Positions 49,840 through 64,000 of a DNA stretch of 64,000 nucleotides are shown piece after piece. The notes beneath the pieces are model-generated. The model made no database searches and was not told where the DNA came from. It saw only the letters and a program-made list of their open reading frames with translations. Origin of the DNA: Ecdyonurus torrentis (lineage: Eukaryota > Arthropoda > Insecta > Ephemeroptera > Heptageniidae); contig OX439130.1 of assembly GCA_949318235.1 (NCBI GenBank), forward strand, positions 42,483,040 through 42,547,039. The letters are read 5' to 3'. A program made the position numbers and the translations under genes. Position 1 is the stretch's first letter. Every line of letters begins with the position of its first letter.

Positions 49840-50019
49840 TGTCCGCATCACATTTTGGTGTTACGGTTGAATGGCGAGCAAAGAAAAAGTATCCTGCAGA
49901 GTATGCAACAAGTCGGACCAAAGAGAAGTCGCAGTTATCGTACAACTCATTCTTGTGACATATTTTACATTACAGAGCAATGTTCAACTACGAAACACAG
50001 TTGTAATTCTTCTTTATAA
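49840..50019 (+). pseudogene. Possible decayed piggyBac transposase C-terminus
   Basis: Two overlapping frames look like pieces of one protein end. The frame from 49871 gives EKVSCRVCNKSDQRE, a CxxC ribbon half. The frame of 49816-50019 then gives RSRSYRTTHSCDIFYITEQC, ending soon after at a stop. PiggyBac-family transposases end in a cysteine-rich domain with CxxC, then xxTxYxCxxC, then C...H. Here the second CxxC would have lost a Cys to Phe, and the halves are in different frames, so it would be dead. The segment is GC-richer than its flanks. The identification rests on motif resemblance only and could be wrong. Confidence 0.3.
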
Positions 50020-51969
50020 AAGTCTTCATTAATTATTGCAAAAGTTATAGTTAATTTATTTATTTGTAATTAAATTAGTAATTACTATTGACACGTAAGC
50101 ATTCGTGATACTGCATATTTTTTTTGCAAAGAAGTAAATACATTTCAAAAGGAATTAAAACCAACTGGAACTCCAACAGGAATTACTTTTAATATGTATG
50201 ATTTTTAGAAAATTAAAATAAATCAATAAATAAACATATAGTAACTCGAAAGCTTACTCTTCAAACCTACCTAAATTACAACTCTCAAAATTGCTTTGAT
50301 TTAAAGATGACATTTTGACATTCAAAAATATTTAACATTTTAAACATTAAAATAATACATGATATCATAAAATATGAATTGTTATTTTTGATCTATAAAT
50401 TATACTGTTATAATATAATTTAAATTTGAAAGATTTGCAGGGAATATTGCAAGTTTTCCTGCAGCTTTCTTCTTCACAAAATACTGTGTGTTTATAATAT
50501 TTGGTATTTCTTACTGTATTACATGAAGCTACAAGAGATAATCAAACTGACACTATATGTTGAGAAGCAAAAAGCCTAACTACAATACATGCAGGCGCAC
50601 TCACAATTTTTACCTGGAAATCCGGTCATGATAATATAAATATTTTTATATTGCTAAACTATTTTCAAACATATTTTAAAAACAGTTACAAAGTTTTAAT
50701 GGATACTTAAAAAATTAAATGTAAATTTAATGTTCTTTAAAGGGAGTTAGGTAAAAATACTTAGCTGATTATTTACTGTTATAGTAGCTGCTAAACGATA
50801 TTAAAAAACACCAATTTTACAATAATTAATCTATTTGTAATTTAAATTAGAATAATAATTATCTGAACATTGACTTTGTTTTAGTTTATAAATAATTAAT
50901 CGCTATTTAAATTGAATTCATTATTAATATACAAATTATAATTTATTTAAAAAAAAAATTCTAAACTTTAATAATAAGAATTGTTTAAAATAACGTGTAA
51001 GAATTTATAATTGACTTCAAATCGTGTGAAACGAGAGTATTATTTCATGTTGGTCAGCGGATATTCCGACGTGTTAGAAACTCATGTTAACAAAACTTTC
51101 GGTTTTTCTCCTACCAGGTTTAAACTTGGATGTAACACGTTGTTGAATTGTTAATTTGAAAGTAATTAACTCGTTTAATTGTTTTCAATTATCATGTGCA
51201 CCTCATATGTTGTGCTTCATACTCTCATAAGTTTTTTTTTTTTAATTAATTACGCTGACACAGCTACACATTATATCTATCCCAGGTTTAGTTCTACAGT
51301 ACTTATATAATTTTTTTGGATAAGATTTTTGAATTATGTAAGAAAAAAATATTCATGAAAATTCATTTTTTGTTTAATAACTTGTTTTAAATAAAACCAC
51401 ATGACTAATGATTTATCATATTCTTGGAGATCGTGTTTTTTAAAAAGAATAAAATATACCAAGAAAGTTGTAAAATTACTTAACTTCTTTTTAATTCTTT
51501 TTAATTTTTTTCTAATCTTGCTAACCTTTGATTTTTATAAGAAAAAAAGTTGTTGGTTAGAAAATATGTTAATTCTTTTTTTAATGAACAAGTTATGCAA
51601 AATATATATATACTTTTTTTTGACAACTGATTATTTTCATTAATTAATTACTGTATTAAAATGTATAACATCGTGGATCATTAATTTTTCATGTACAAAA
51701 TTTGCGCATTTTTTTGTTTTAGTTATTATTGAAGAAAGTATGAATCCATACATATGATGAATAATTATCTAGCAAGATATATAAAAGTATAAAATGTAGA
51801 CCAATAGCAATAAATGCATGGTTTGTTTTAATGTACCGTGTACGTGATTTTTGATGATATCACGTCGGCTGGGCAGACACTGAGATTGTAAAATTGCCTT
51901 GAGCTTAGGGTAGCCTGAATGGGAAGCAGAGCCTGATGATGGCACATGTGTTGTACACACTACAGATAT

Positions 51970-52275
51970 GTTTAGTAAAAATTAGAATCTACAAACCAAA
52001 AATATCAAAGCTTTATAAGAAAATATATTTAGGGATAACCACATAATTTCCTGTCAATTTCTCTGTCAATTTCCGAAACAATAATTTTTTAAACACATTT
52101 TCATAAGAATATTAGATTCAACAAAAACGCAGGTTTAATAAAAATTAGATATTGCAAATCAAAAACATCAAAACTCCATTTAAGAAAATATATTAAGGGA
52201 CTATAATGCTCTTATCAATTTCCATAACAATAATTTTCATAAACGTGTTTTCATAAGAATATTAAATTCAAATTT
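51970..52275 (+). repeat. Diverged tandem duplication, period about 163 bp
   Basis: Copy 1 (51970 to about 52125) and copy 2 (about 52133-52275) share ordered blocks: AAAAATTAGA, AAGAAAATATATT, GTCAATTT/ATCAATTTCC, ACAATAATTTT and TTTTCATAAGAATATTA. Copy 1 has an extra internal duplication of CTGTCAATTTC. The interruptions show it is old. Confidence 0.65.
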
Positions 52276-54694
52276 TTGTGTCACTAAGTTGTCTTAGTTA
52301 AGATATTATTAGCACCTGAAATAAGACAAATAATAGGCTGCTACAAAACAAACTCAAAGTTTAACAACTTTTTATAAACTATTTTTTAAAGCCCTATGGT
52401 GTAGATGTCAATATATGGGTGCCAACAAAAATTCTCTATTGACTTTGGAGACTTATTATATATGTATATATATAACATCACAATCTTACGATAATAGCAG
52501 AAGATAAAAGGGTTTAAATAATTCATAAAATGATGCTTAATTCTATGACCAGGCAAAACTACATCAAGTCATTTTTTTTATTTATATCCAACTATTGGTT
52601 TTAAAGGAAGGCCCATGATCTGCTATAATAATAACTAGAAATATCATTTCATGTAATAAATTTAAAAGTCTGTAACTTCACTGATGTGCGTCAAATTTAT
52701 TCACTTTACATCAATGAAAAGTTTTTACATTCAAAAATTTGTTTAAATTTTTTTTTAAAAGAGTGTCGTAGTAGTAATAAATTATTTTGCATAGATTGTT
52801 ATCAGTATAATTAACTTTTTTTTAACTCTTTACAAAGAGCTAGAAACGACAACAATAGAAAAGTATTTTCACGACCATCAATTTGCCATTAGTTTTTTTT
52901 TTTTTTTGTATTATTATTTTTTTAATCTATTCATTTTATTTTTAGTTACGTAAACCTTCATTTTTAATTGCAACGTAAAAAAAAAAAAATGGAATTCTGT
53001 TTGTTGTTACTGTTATTTTTTTCTTTTTATCTTGCAATCATTTGAGGGAAAAAAATTAATTGGCAGTTGTCACTGCTTATTATGCAATAAAGGAAGTAAA
53101 ACTAATGTAGTAAATCAATATTATGACCTTAAGAAATATTATATGTATAAAGTCATCATTTTTCTAGATTTTAATCTGTATTGTTAGGTAATAATTTGAT
53201 ACAAATGGGATAAGAGAACATAATTATTTATTAGTACATTAATCATTTAACTATATTTATTTTATACTATATCAAGCTTGTAAAAAAAATCGTGTGTAAA
53301 TTTATATTTTTTATATATAAACATGAGAAATAATTTAATACTTAAATGAAATTACAAAACAATAAAACAAAAATTTACATGAGAAAGTATTTAAGTGAAA
53401 GGTTTGATTATAATATGTTTCTTTTTTTTATGATTATTTAATTTAGAAAAAAAAAAATCTCCGGATGTTGATTATATTATCAAATGCAAATTTTCTTAAT
53501 TCAATTGTTTTTTCCCTTTTATTAATAGTCTTTATTATACAGGTCCTTGAGCTACATACATACACATCAATGTAATAAATATTTATTATAACCATGTAAA
53601 TACCTTTATAATAATATATTATATTATGCTACTTGTATTACTCATCACGCAAAGTATTATATTAAAACAACAATTTACAAAAAAAAAAAAAAAAAAAAAA
53701 AAAAAGTGCTCAAGATAGTGTGAAAGATTTTTATATATACGATCAGTTGCTGAAACGAAGTTTAAAAAAAATTCCAGATTTAACACTTTTTCTTTAAAGT
53801 TATTTGACGTTTGTTCTAATTTTATATGAAGATTGATATCCATTCTTTTAAAAAGTAAAAATATAAGTCCATATTATTATTTTTTTTAGTAAGAGAGAGA
53901 TAATTTTATAATTATTTTAATTGTTTGTTTACTTTTTTTTTTAAATAAGTATTATATCAGTGTATGATTTACCAAATTTTATCAGAAGAACATTTAAAAG
54001 AACTTTTCTTCGTAAAATCGTACACTTGAATTACAAGTTTATTAATATTTTATTGTTGCGTGTAATGAATAAGTCAATTGTATTTACGGGGAGAAAAAAA
54101 AATAAAGCAAAACAAATAGTACTTTCTATATTATAATTAAATGCAACCAAATAAACTTTCATACGGTACATATCTTTTAATATAGACGTCATGCATTATA
54201 AAGAAAGTAAATATCTATGTTGCAATAATTTGCTATATTATAATACTCCCTTTTCATATTATGTATACTTTTCTTTCTTCCGATATAAAGAAACCCTTTT
54301 TTTAAAGTGACAAGCTTTCTGCTTCCGACTTATCGGTCATAAACCGTTACACTTGATTTACAATTCCAGAACTTTTTTTTATTTATTTTCTCTTTTGTCT
54401 TATGTATAATATACACTATAGAATTATTGCACATTTTAAATACAGTATACGTTATTTTAATTATATTGTTCTACTTAAAAATCTATCAGATTGAATTTTT
54501 GCAATATTTTGTATTATAAAGAATGCGGACTCAGTTATTACAAATAAAATATAATGACTGTTCAATTATAAAAATTTATTTTATACGTATTTTATAATAT
54601 TTTTTGTTACAGGAATTATGTAATTAGAAAGATTTTAAACTAAATAACAAAAATTTTAAATTGAAGTTAAGTAACCATTTTCAACTTTTTAATT

Positions 54695-54697
<3 letters not shown>

Positions 54698-54788
<91 letters not shown>

Positions 54789-54797
54789 ATATATATA
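54698..54797. repeat. (TA)n microsatellite
   Basis: About 43 units, then a GTGTATATATATA end. Confidence 0.97.
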
Positions 54798-57700
54798 AGT
54801 GATTCAAATACCTCAAACAATAATATTATATGGTACTATACTATTACTTCTATTAACTGCTAGTTTTTTTTACGAAAATCAAGTTCATATTATAATATAG
54901 TATATTTAAATTACTTTAATATGATTTAAGGTATATTTTAAAGAGTGCCCTGCCCTGTTATTAGTCACGGTTCTTATGGTTAGCTATGGTTCTCAAGGGT
55001 GTTAATTTTTATTATAAAATAGTTAGTAAAAAAATTTAATTTTTATATATTTTCTGTAGATAAATGCTTATTAGAAAGGTATGGAAGGTTATAATGTTTT
55101 CTGCGGTAATAAGGCATGAATTTGGAGCTTTGTGTTTCATGTAAGTATTATGATTATTTTTTGTAAACCCTCGTTATAAAAAACTGAAGCAACAATAATT
55201 AACACTTTTTAATCCCTGGGAAATTATCCTATAAATTTAAAATTCTACTCACGCAAGTAAAAAAAAAAAAAAAAAAAAAATGTATGTTGCTAGGTCATTA
55301 AATATTATAATCTAATAAATAAGAAAATTAATTGAAGCGTAATTTTCCAATAATTTAGTTCAATAATTTCTCGCTCATGTGCACGCTAAGAAGAAGCAGT
55401 AGACTAAAATTTGCCCGAGTTTATTTGTAACAAACGTCCTTGCCAAGCCACACCACATTCTCTTCTCTGATTTCTAGGACAATTTCACTCCAAGCTAATA
55501 TAACATTCAACAAGCTGATTAAATAAAAACAATTTTTATATATTAAATCATGATTATATACAAAATTCAATATCTATATACTTGTTCTCTACTTATATAA
55601 AGATCGTGCAAAAAAAAAAAAAAAAATTGTTGAACAGCCTACGCCATAAGATATTTGTTCTCCAACGGGGGGAGCACCAGTGTCGCAACTTAAGGCAGAG
55701 GAAAGTCGCGAGTCCTGCCGCGAGCTAAAAGGCGGGGCTTAACTATAACTTTACTAACTAACTAAGGTGGTACATGCATACGTATTGTACTTCCTAGTGT
55801 GGGGCCCTTTCCCTTTCACCAGCCCGCACCAGCCTAGTCAGCCTTCTTGTATGCTTGAACCGCCACGAGATAGAGAGAGAGAGAAAGAGAGAGACCCATC
55901 GCACCCAACAATATGCATTTTTCTTCTTTCTCGCTGCGACCTTTGTTTGCATAATTATATTATACTGCAATAAACGCTACTTTTTTTCCTTAGTATAATT
56001 ATAATAAATTTAAAAAAAAAAAAAACTTTTGATTATAAATCTGAACTCAATGTCAAGTAATTTTCTTGTCATTAAATGTAATTATAATTAATTTAGTTAT
56101 TTAAATTTTTTTTATTCAAAGAATTCTAAATATAGCCAAAATCTTTATAAATTTAATATTAAGAAAACGAAAGTTATATTGTATAATGTATATTATAAAT
56201 TTAAAGTTAAATGTAATTTAATTTTAAGTTTTCTATTTTTCTAAGCATAAATTTTTTACGCTATTTAAAAGTAAATAATTGTTTCTGAGTAAGCAAGCTA
56301 AAGTTTTGATATTTTTATGCTGTACCTAGTACGTGGAAAATTGAAACTTTTCTCTTATTAACGTCTATATATTATGTGTTTTTTTCTTTTTTTCTGAATT
56401 ACACATTGCAAAAAGTTGCATGTAACTAAATATAAATAAAGATTTAATTATAAATCATCGTGTTTGCGGCAAAAGGCCTCGTCTCATTTAATGTAATTTT
56501 CTAAAAAAAAAAAAATAATAATAAAAAAAAAGAGTTTTTAGAAGGATCAGAGAGTGACTTAGGAGGTAGACACATTATTTAAAAAGACAAATATTTCAGT
56601 ATTATTTTTTTACACATGGCTTATGGCAGAAATAATAATAATAATAAAAAAATACAGTGGTATGTAAATTTGTTTTCTCCTCTTAGAAGTTATTTGAAAA
56701 GAGAATGTGAGGGAACCGGTTGTCACGTGATTTAAATTCCTTAGTGCTCTTGAACTTTTGATAATTTTACTTCAAATTATTTTACTCTACTCTTATAAAT
56801 GAATATAATTTCTCTCTAATTGTTGTCACGCACACTTTCTGTGACAATAATAACTTTTTCACTTAGTAGTAAGATTTGCAGCAGTTGAAATCTTTCTAAA
56901 TAGAGCAAAAAAAGATGAGTACTAATATTTTTTTTTATTGAATCATCATTAATTATTATTAAATATTTAATTTTTACCTAACTACTTCTTCCAGTTTTAT
57001 CATTTTTAATCGTGCCTCAAATATATCTAAATGTTAAGAGTAACTTTTAATTTGATTCATTTCCATTTTATACTTTTTAGTTGTTCTGTAGTCCACTGCA
57101 GAAGTGTAATATTATACTACACAAATTCCCCGCGCAATTCATGTCAAATCAATCAGTATAACCAATCTGTCGTGTTTGTGAGACAGTTGAGGACATCGCC
57201 GAACATAACCAGCTTTAATTAGCCTTAACATGAAAATATTCCAAACATGAATTTAATATATCAAAAAGGAATTAAAAGTATGCCTTTCATAAATTACGAG
57301 TGTGATTCATCTGTTAAAATTAAAACTCTTTATTTTCTAAGTATAATTAAGAATTATTAACGATTATTAGAGCTTTGATGAATTGTACCCTTACATTATT
57401 CTATCAAGTTTGTGGTACTATGGGCTAATGTCTTTCCGGACTGCCTGGATCTGTTACTAGTTGAAAGTATTTTCGAATTAATTGATAAACATTTCCTCTA
57501 AGTAGATACACCATTGAATAAAACTTCAATGCTATAGCACTTCATTTGTATTCAAAAACAGTTCCATGCAAACAAATTTAATTTATTTTACAAATTCAGT
57601 AGGAGTAATCCACCTTTGACATATTACTTCACTTAACCTTCATATAACAACATTTTTAACAACAATAAATGAAGAAAAAAAGCATCAAAACTCTCTCTCT

Positions 57701-60306
57701 CTCTCTTCAGTTGATTACACCTTTTTATATCGTATTTACGATGAGTCAAAATCTCACGTGTGTGTAAAAAAAAAAATCTTAAGTAACTAAACTTAAGATG
57801 TCACTTTCATTTTTATAAAAAAGAAAAACACTTGAAGGACAATAATTTTACTTTACGCATGTTCATATATATATTTTTTATTATTTAAATTAGAAAGGTG
57901 TGTTTGTAGTTTGTTTGTTTGTGTGTAAAATATAGGATTAAAGATGGTGTCATCCTGTGATATAAGATAGCACGGTCAACTATGCAGAATGTATAATATA
58001 CACCGACTGTCAGTGAGGGGTCTTGAAAATGTCGCAATACACTTGGTCACTCACTTTCTCTCTCACACACGTGACCTAGAGCGAATGTTAACTTCATTTG
58101 TACAGACAGGTAGACATATGAGGGCCGCTCCTAATCCATCTCTTTGTCGCAGACATATCATCATATTTAAAACATTTTACTACTACTACATAATGAAAGA
58201 AAGTGAATCTGTGCTGGTGTAACGGAATTTTAATAACAATCATTAACACCAACTGGTTTATATGAAATTCAAGGATAATTTATTTCACTATTAAAAAAAA
58301 AATGTATTTTTGAAACTAAATAATATTTGACAGGGATTTTTTTTAAATCGATGGGATCATCTTGATTTTATTACTATACTTGAGTTTTAAATTAATTATA
58401 ATTAAAGTAATATAATCCCTATAGACTTATTAATTCATCTTATTAATTAAGCTTTTTAATGTAGAATTTTTTTTATGACTGTTTTTAATGTTCTATGTTT
58501 TTGTCTTAAAGTGAGAACTCTTTTAGAAATTTTTGTAATTATAAATTATCATTAGAGTTCTTAATTGACGCCTAGTAAAAAACATTAATAATTAACACTT
58601 TTGAGCTAAAGAGTTGAGCTAACTTGAAACTATCACATTGTGCTGTTATGAAAGTATTAATTATTTCTCTAAAACTGAAGTAACAAAAAAATATATTATA
58701 CAGTTGAAAAATATATAGCAACTCAATAAAAATGTACTCAAAAATTAGACTGTAACAAAAAATCATAAAACTTTCAACATTCCATTCATAAAAATAATAA
58801 AATGTTTTAATGCCATGAATATACAAAATTAAAAAAATATAATAGATTTATAAAACAATTATGACACAATTATCACCATTGTTAAAATTAACTATATTAT
58901 AATAGTATTTTTATTTTATACATATACATGCAAAAAATGTTATAAAACAATACAAATAAAATATTATAACCAGTGCGTAGAATTGGAACAAATTTGTAAC
59001 AAAATGCAATTCATTGTTTGGTATTGTATATATAATCTACATTTTTAGACACAAAAGCTTTTATGTTTTAATTTTTTTTTTTTCGTTTTTCTTTATATTG
59101 TTTTTACATACAGCTGCAAAAAATAATATTAATCAATGCCCTTATTTTTTGTGTCAAGTAAAAATTAAAAAAAAAAGTATTAGTTCGTAATTAAGGAAGT
59201 AAAATATCAATAAATAAATAATTGCTGAAAATCAATGTTATTATTACAAGTTTTTCTCAAGGCAAGAAATTATTTCTTATGTATGTTAGTAAGCATGAAA
59301 TTTCTTCCTGTATTTATCACTTTTAGTTCTTAATTTTCTACAACTGTGCGTCTGTGTAATTTCACGTGATAAATCTTGTATTTCACTCGCACACTTTACA
59401 ATAGAAATTTTTTATATAAAATAATATCAAATTTTCTATTTATAAATTGTATTTTAACATTATGTGAGAAATTTAATATAGAAATCGAATGTGGTGGATT
59501 TCCGCCTCGGCTGATCTTAATTGGTTTACTACAATGTGATAATTAGTTGCAATATTATTATTATTTCATTATATCCTGGCTGGATGTTGGATATTAATAA
59601 ATACAATTTATTCATAATATTTTAATTTTTTATTGTTTGATAAGTATTCATGGACAAAATATTTAAAAACAAAATGCAATTATTAAATATTAATAGAAAG
59701 GCTTTAAAAACCTTCTCTTTCATTTAAAGTGTATTTTTTATATTTCAAATGCTTTAATTTAAATAAATTTAAGATAAAAATATTTAAATTTTAAAGAGAC
59801 TCATTGAACTTTCAAGGTTTTAAAGGAAATTGTATGAATTGAAAATACATTTACTTAATTTTTATAGTAATGTTGCGTAAAAGACAAAAGAATTTAAAAC
59901 TTTTAAACCTCTATCAACAGTCATTTGAGATTGAGTGAGGAAATAAAAATTTAGGTAACGTTAAATACTTATCAAAAGTCATGTATATATATTATACTAC
60001 AGTACTTCCTATATTACAATAGCATATTAATATATTTAATTATACTGAGGAGTTGAGGGGCATGACTTACTCGTGATGCACACTGATGCCCAAGGTGGTC
60101 ACTCACTTAGTAAAACCACTGACCACGAAGCAGGATATCAATCTGATAATATTCATGGTTCTGAATTTTGTGATCGAATAAATAAAAATATATATCCTTG
60201 TTCATGGCGATTAACCACTATTGCAAGGTAAAAATAGTAATTGAATTATTTCAATGTTCGTTGTTTAACTATGTTAATTTATTCAAAATTACAAAAATGA
60301 AACAGT

Positions 60307-60418
60307 AATACTGTTCCTAATCCCTGTTCACTGCTTCTAAAATGACGATCAACTTTGGTTATTCAAATAAAATAAACGCATTTTTTGGTGCAATGGAACA
60401 GGGTTTACGAACAACACT
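60307..60418. mobile_element. Hairpin MITE, family A copy 2
   Basis: The reverse complement aligns along its whole length with the element at 30099-30208. Shared blocks include TTCGTAAACCCTGTTC, GCACCAAAAAATGCG, TGAATAACCA and GAACAGGG. The arms have diverged more from each other here, which suggests an older or decaying copy. Confidence 0.65.
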
Positions 60419-62429
60419 AGTTTATTACCAGTTACATATATTATACTGTTGAGTCATATATTTGTCAAGTCTTGCTCTTCCAATTGTTTATATTTTTAAT
60501 ATTCTTGAATAAAAACATTTATTTATTTATTTATTTCTGACAGTTTTAATTTAATTGTTTATTTTAACGATTCTTACATTTACATAAAAATAAGGTATTT
60601 TCCACTAATAATCATTAATCATTGTGTCGTATTTGTGGTCCTAGGCTATTTTATTGCATCAACTTTGCGATGGCTACATCTATGACTTTATAAATATTGA
60701 GGCAACTGGCACAGACTGGCTCACATCATCTGTTCTCTTGTGATGATGAAGCGACTCCTATTCGTTCTCATATAATATGCAGGAAGTGTCTGTCTGAATA
60801 TAACAAATAAATAACTGGAAATTCATATCTTAATCATCTTTTTTGTAAAGTTTCTTTATTTATATTACAAAAGAGACTTCACTTTAGAAATTATGATAAA
60901 TTTAATGAATTGGTACATCACATAAAAAAATAAAACTATGCTCATTTTTAGTAGCACAGAAACACATGCGGGAAAAATTATTTGCTTTGTAAATGAAGCA
61001 TAGAATATCGATAATTTAATCACACTTACTGTATTATAAAGTGATTGTTTTTGTGAAATATATTTTTGAATGTAAATGTCAATAAAAATTGCTTACTCAT
61101 AATACTAAAAGTTTATAAAAGGTCTTTTGAAAATTACAAATATCAATTTAAGTTAAAATTACATATATAAGAATTACTTCATAACATTAAATAAACTCAT
61201 AATTTATTTCAACAAGATACTACTTCTTTTAATGCAGTAGCTAAATGGTACTGGTTTTTTTATACAATCATATTTAAATGACCTACTTGCGAAATCATGC
61301 AAAATGTCATTTAAAAATATATCATAGATACATAACATATTTCGTATATACATACACATAGTTTAGATATTTATAATGTAATTGGTTTGGCATATCAATC
61401 AAAATTCATTTGTTTTAAAGGTCTGCGGTTACTCAATGCACCTGTCGTGTTAAAGTGAGAGAACGCGTGGCGCTTGTCACTTTCCCCGTTTGTCGGGCGT
61501 GATAAGTGAGAGTGATATGGGAGAGCTATATAGTTTTACTTAGAGGTACCGTATCGCTTGCTTACCTGACCCTTCCTTACTTCTTTCATCGCAAAACTCA
61601 ATTGCAATCACTTTTATTTTCACTCAACATAATCACGTCTTAATAATAAGTATATTTTAGTCATGCACGTTGGAAATAACAACTCATAATACTATAAAGT
61701 TTATAATATTGAAAGTTTTTTTTATTATTATTATAATCTAGTAATAATTATTTAGATTTATTAATATTTGGTTATTCAATTTTTTTTAAAAGCCATTAAA
61801 TAATAATTACCATTAACACAATGTCTTAGTTTAAAATTATTTGTATTCAACTGTAGAAAATATTAATTTTTGTTAAATTTTACATAGTTCAAAGCACTTT
61901 TATAAAAAAGGCATATTAAGATGGAAATTTCTGATATTAAAAGCTTTATACAATTCAATAAATAAATGGATATTACAAAACATATTAAATTGTTATAGTA
62001 AATCCAATTATAGATAAGTAGCTTTGATATTTGTGTTTCTATATAATTATATATTACATTTTATTATTTTTATTTATTTTTTTGTAACTGCGGAAATAAA
62101 GTTTTACAACAAAGATAATTTCTTTGAAACATATTTTTTATTTTAAATACATAATTATATATATCAAATAATGATGATTTAATTCTAACTATTTTTTTTT
62201 TTCTTTTTTTTTTTTTACGTCTTCTTCATTGTTCAAATTTAAAAGAGACCAAAATATTAAAAGTACAATAACCTCCATTATATATTTTCTCACAATAAAT
62301 TACAAAAAATAAATCAGGTACAGTATATACTTACATTAATCTATAATATATTGCAACTTTCTACAAAATTGTTATAGATTTATTTTTTTATATAGTGTAT
62401 TATATATTCTTTAATGTTTTATTGATTTT

Positions 62430-62537
<108 letters not shown>

Positions 62538-62998
62538 TAATAAATTGTAATATGAAAAGAAAATGAAGCTAATAGATTAAAGATATTTAACAATAAAAAA
62601 TAATATTGTAGTATTTTTCAATAATGAAACGCGTGGATAAAAACATTGGAAAGTTATTGACGTGATCGTGATCATTGAAGTGACTTCTGTTAAAAGTTTT
62701 AAAAATAAATAAGTGGCGACATCGTGGTAGAAAGTCGAGGACGTCGTGTGTACAAAATTAATTCGAGCAACAAAATATATTATTATCGAGGGGAAATAAT
62801 AAGAAATAGAAAAATTGGTTCTTAAAATGTATTAAAATTCATAACAACGACAAGTTATGAGTCTGAAAGAAAATAAGTTCTCTCTCTCTCTTTCTCTCTC
62901 TCTCTAGTATAAAATTGTTATACATTATAGCATTATATTATTATGCTTCATATGAATAATTTTTATTTTAAATTTGCTAATGAAATCGTGATTTTCAG

Positions 62999-63027
62999 TG
63001 GGCGGGGGTCATCTTAAAATATAAAAG
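62999..63027 (+). promoter_or_regulatory. Possible GC box + TATA promoter
   Basis: GTGGGCGGGGGTCAT is followed within ten bases by TATAAAAG (63020-63027) and then a pyrimidine-rich CTCTCCC stretch where transcription could start. No convincing coding exon follows before the window ends, so this is weak. Confidence 0.25.
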
Positions 63028-63640
63028 CTTTCTCTCACAAAAGTTCCTTGTCTCTCCCTCTCCCCCTCCCACGTGCAAAAAAATTCCTCTATTGGCAGTC
63101 AAATGCACGGCACTGCTCGAATATTTTATTATAGTGGTGCTTGTTAACTGCTTTGCTTCTCTTTTTTTTTTTATATATTATATATTTTTATTTAGCGTGT
63201 CCCAAAGTCACGAAAGATTCACGCCCTCCACGCCCAAGACAGTGAAATTTCTCTCAATGCCACTCACGATCAAAACTCATGTTCGTGAGAATTTCGCATA
63301 TTATTATTATACCTTATGGAAATCTAATTTATGATATCCTTTTTGTTGTTGTTGAATAATAGTTGGAAAAAAAATTCTGTTGTTTCTAGCTTTTTTTTTT
63401 CACATGTATTTCACACAGCGTAGTAAAATATTTCAAATATTCTGCAATATTTTGATAACTTTTGTTTTGTTTAGTGTAAAATGAATTATATGTAAATACA
63501 GCATAAATTTAAACTTTTAATATCAGAGTATAATGAAAGATTGATAATTTACTGATAGCTAAAGACTAACAAAATATAATGCAACCAATTTGAAAAATTA
63601 AATTTGCTTAAAAATGTACAATTTTTTATTTTGTGTGGAT

Positions 63641-63679
<39 letters not shown>

Positions 63680-64000
63680 CTTTGTATCAAAATTTCTAGA
63701 CTATTTTCTTGAAAAACCACATCTTACTTTTTCTTAAAAGAAAACTTTGTATAGGCTTTTACCACTTTACTGAAATGTGTTATATATTTATTACATTAAC
63801 TTCCTGGCAATTTATGCTAATATTGTAGACTAGTAACCACACTTTTAATATATAACTATGATTTCTAATTTTAAATTTTCAGCAATAGTGAAATCGTATA
63901 TTTGTGTTTTAAATTAATAAAAGCCATGATTTTAGTGGTTATAATTTAAATGGAATCTGTATAATGACCCACAGAAAAGTATATTTTTAACATGGTTTCT

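Overview
This is a eukaryotic nuclear window, most likely from an insect or another arthropod. It is very AT-rich, and genes are sparse and split by GT-AG introns. Long (AT)n, (AG)n and (AC)n microsatellites and A/T homopolymers are frequent. One gene encodes a secreted protein with the look of the insect Osiris/DUF1676 family. I cannot fix the order. No bacterial operons, rRNA, tRNA or CRISPR arrays were seen.

Layout. 1-13.0 kb: gene-free AT-rich DNA with microsatellites and two short inverted-repeat elements. 13.07-15.39 kb: a three-exon + strand gene with a TATA box, encoding a 204-residue signal-peptide protein with a Lys/Leu-rich double hydrophobic segment and a Gly/Ser-rich tail. 15.4-26.5 kb: gene-free, with microsatellites, a perfect 30-bp palindrome and several small inverted-repeat elements. 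26.89-33.37 kb: a five-exon + strand gene for a 487-residue BTB-BACK protein with a C-terminal region of the BTBD1/2/3/6 (PHR-like) type. Its introns are largely built of nonautonomous DNA transposons: intron 2 is about 83 percent three terminal-inverted-repeat (TIR) elements; intron 3 has a 110-bp hairpin element and a Tc1/mariner-type MITE; intron 4 has a long foldback element interrupted by a duplicated piece of that MITE. 34.2-35.24 kb, downstream of this gene: a nearly perfect 1,040-bp palindrome. 35.9-36.2 kb: a 289-bp pogo/Tigger-like MITE. 36.2-64 kb: no convincing coding exon. This last part does hold a TATA-less Inr+DPE promoter with an apparent noncoding first exon (44.7-44.8 kb) just downstream of a G-quadruplex motif, a possible decayed piggyBac transposase end (49.8-50.0 kb), a diverged 163-bp tandem duplication (52.0-52.3 kb) and several GC-richer islands that may be regulatory.

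The two coding genes have no obvious functional link: one product is probably secreted (cuticle-related if truly Osiris-like), the other is probably an intracellular BTB adaptor. The most striking feature is the long palindrome. It could be a foldback transposon or, if transcribed, a hairpin-RNA (endo-siRNA) precursor; sequence alone cannot decide. Exon models were built by hand from reading frame, splice-site consensus and phase. Family assignments come from recognising sequence patterns, not from a search.
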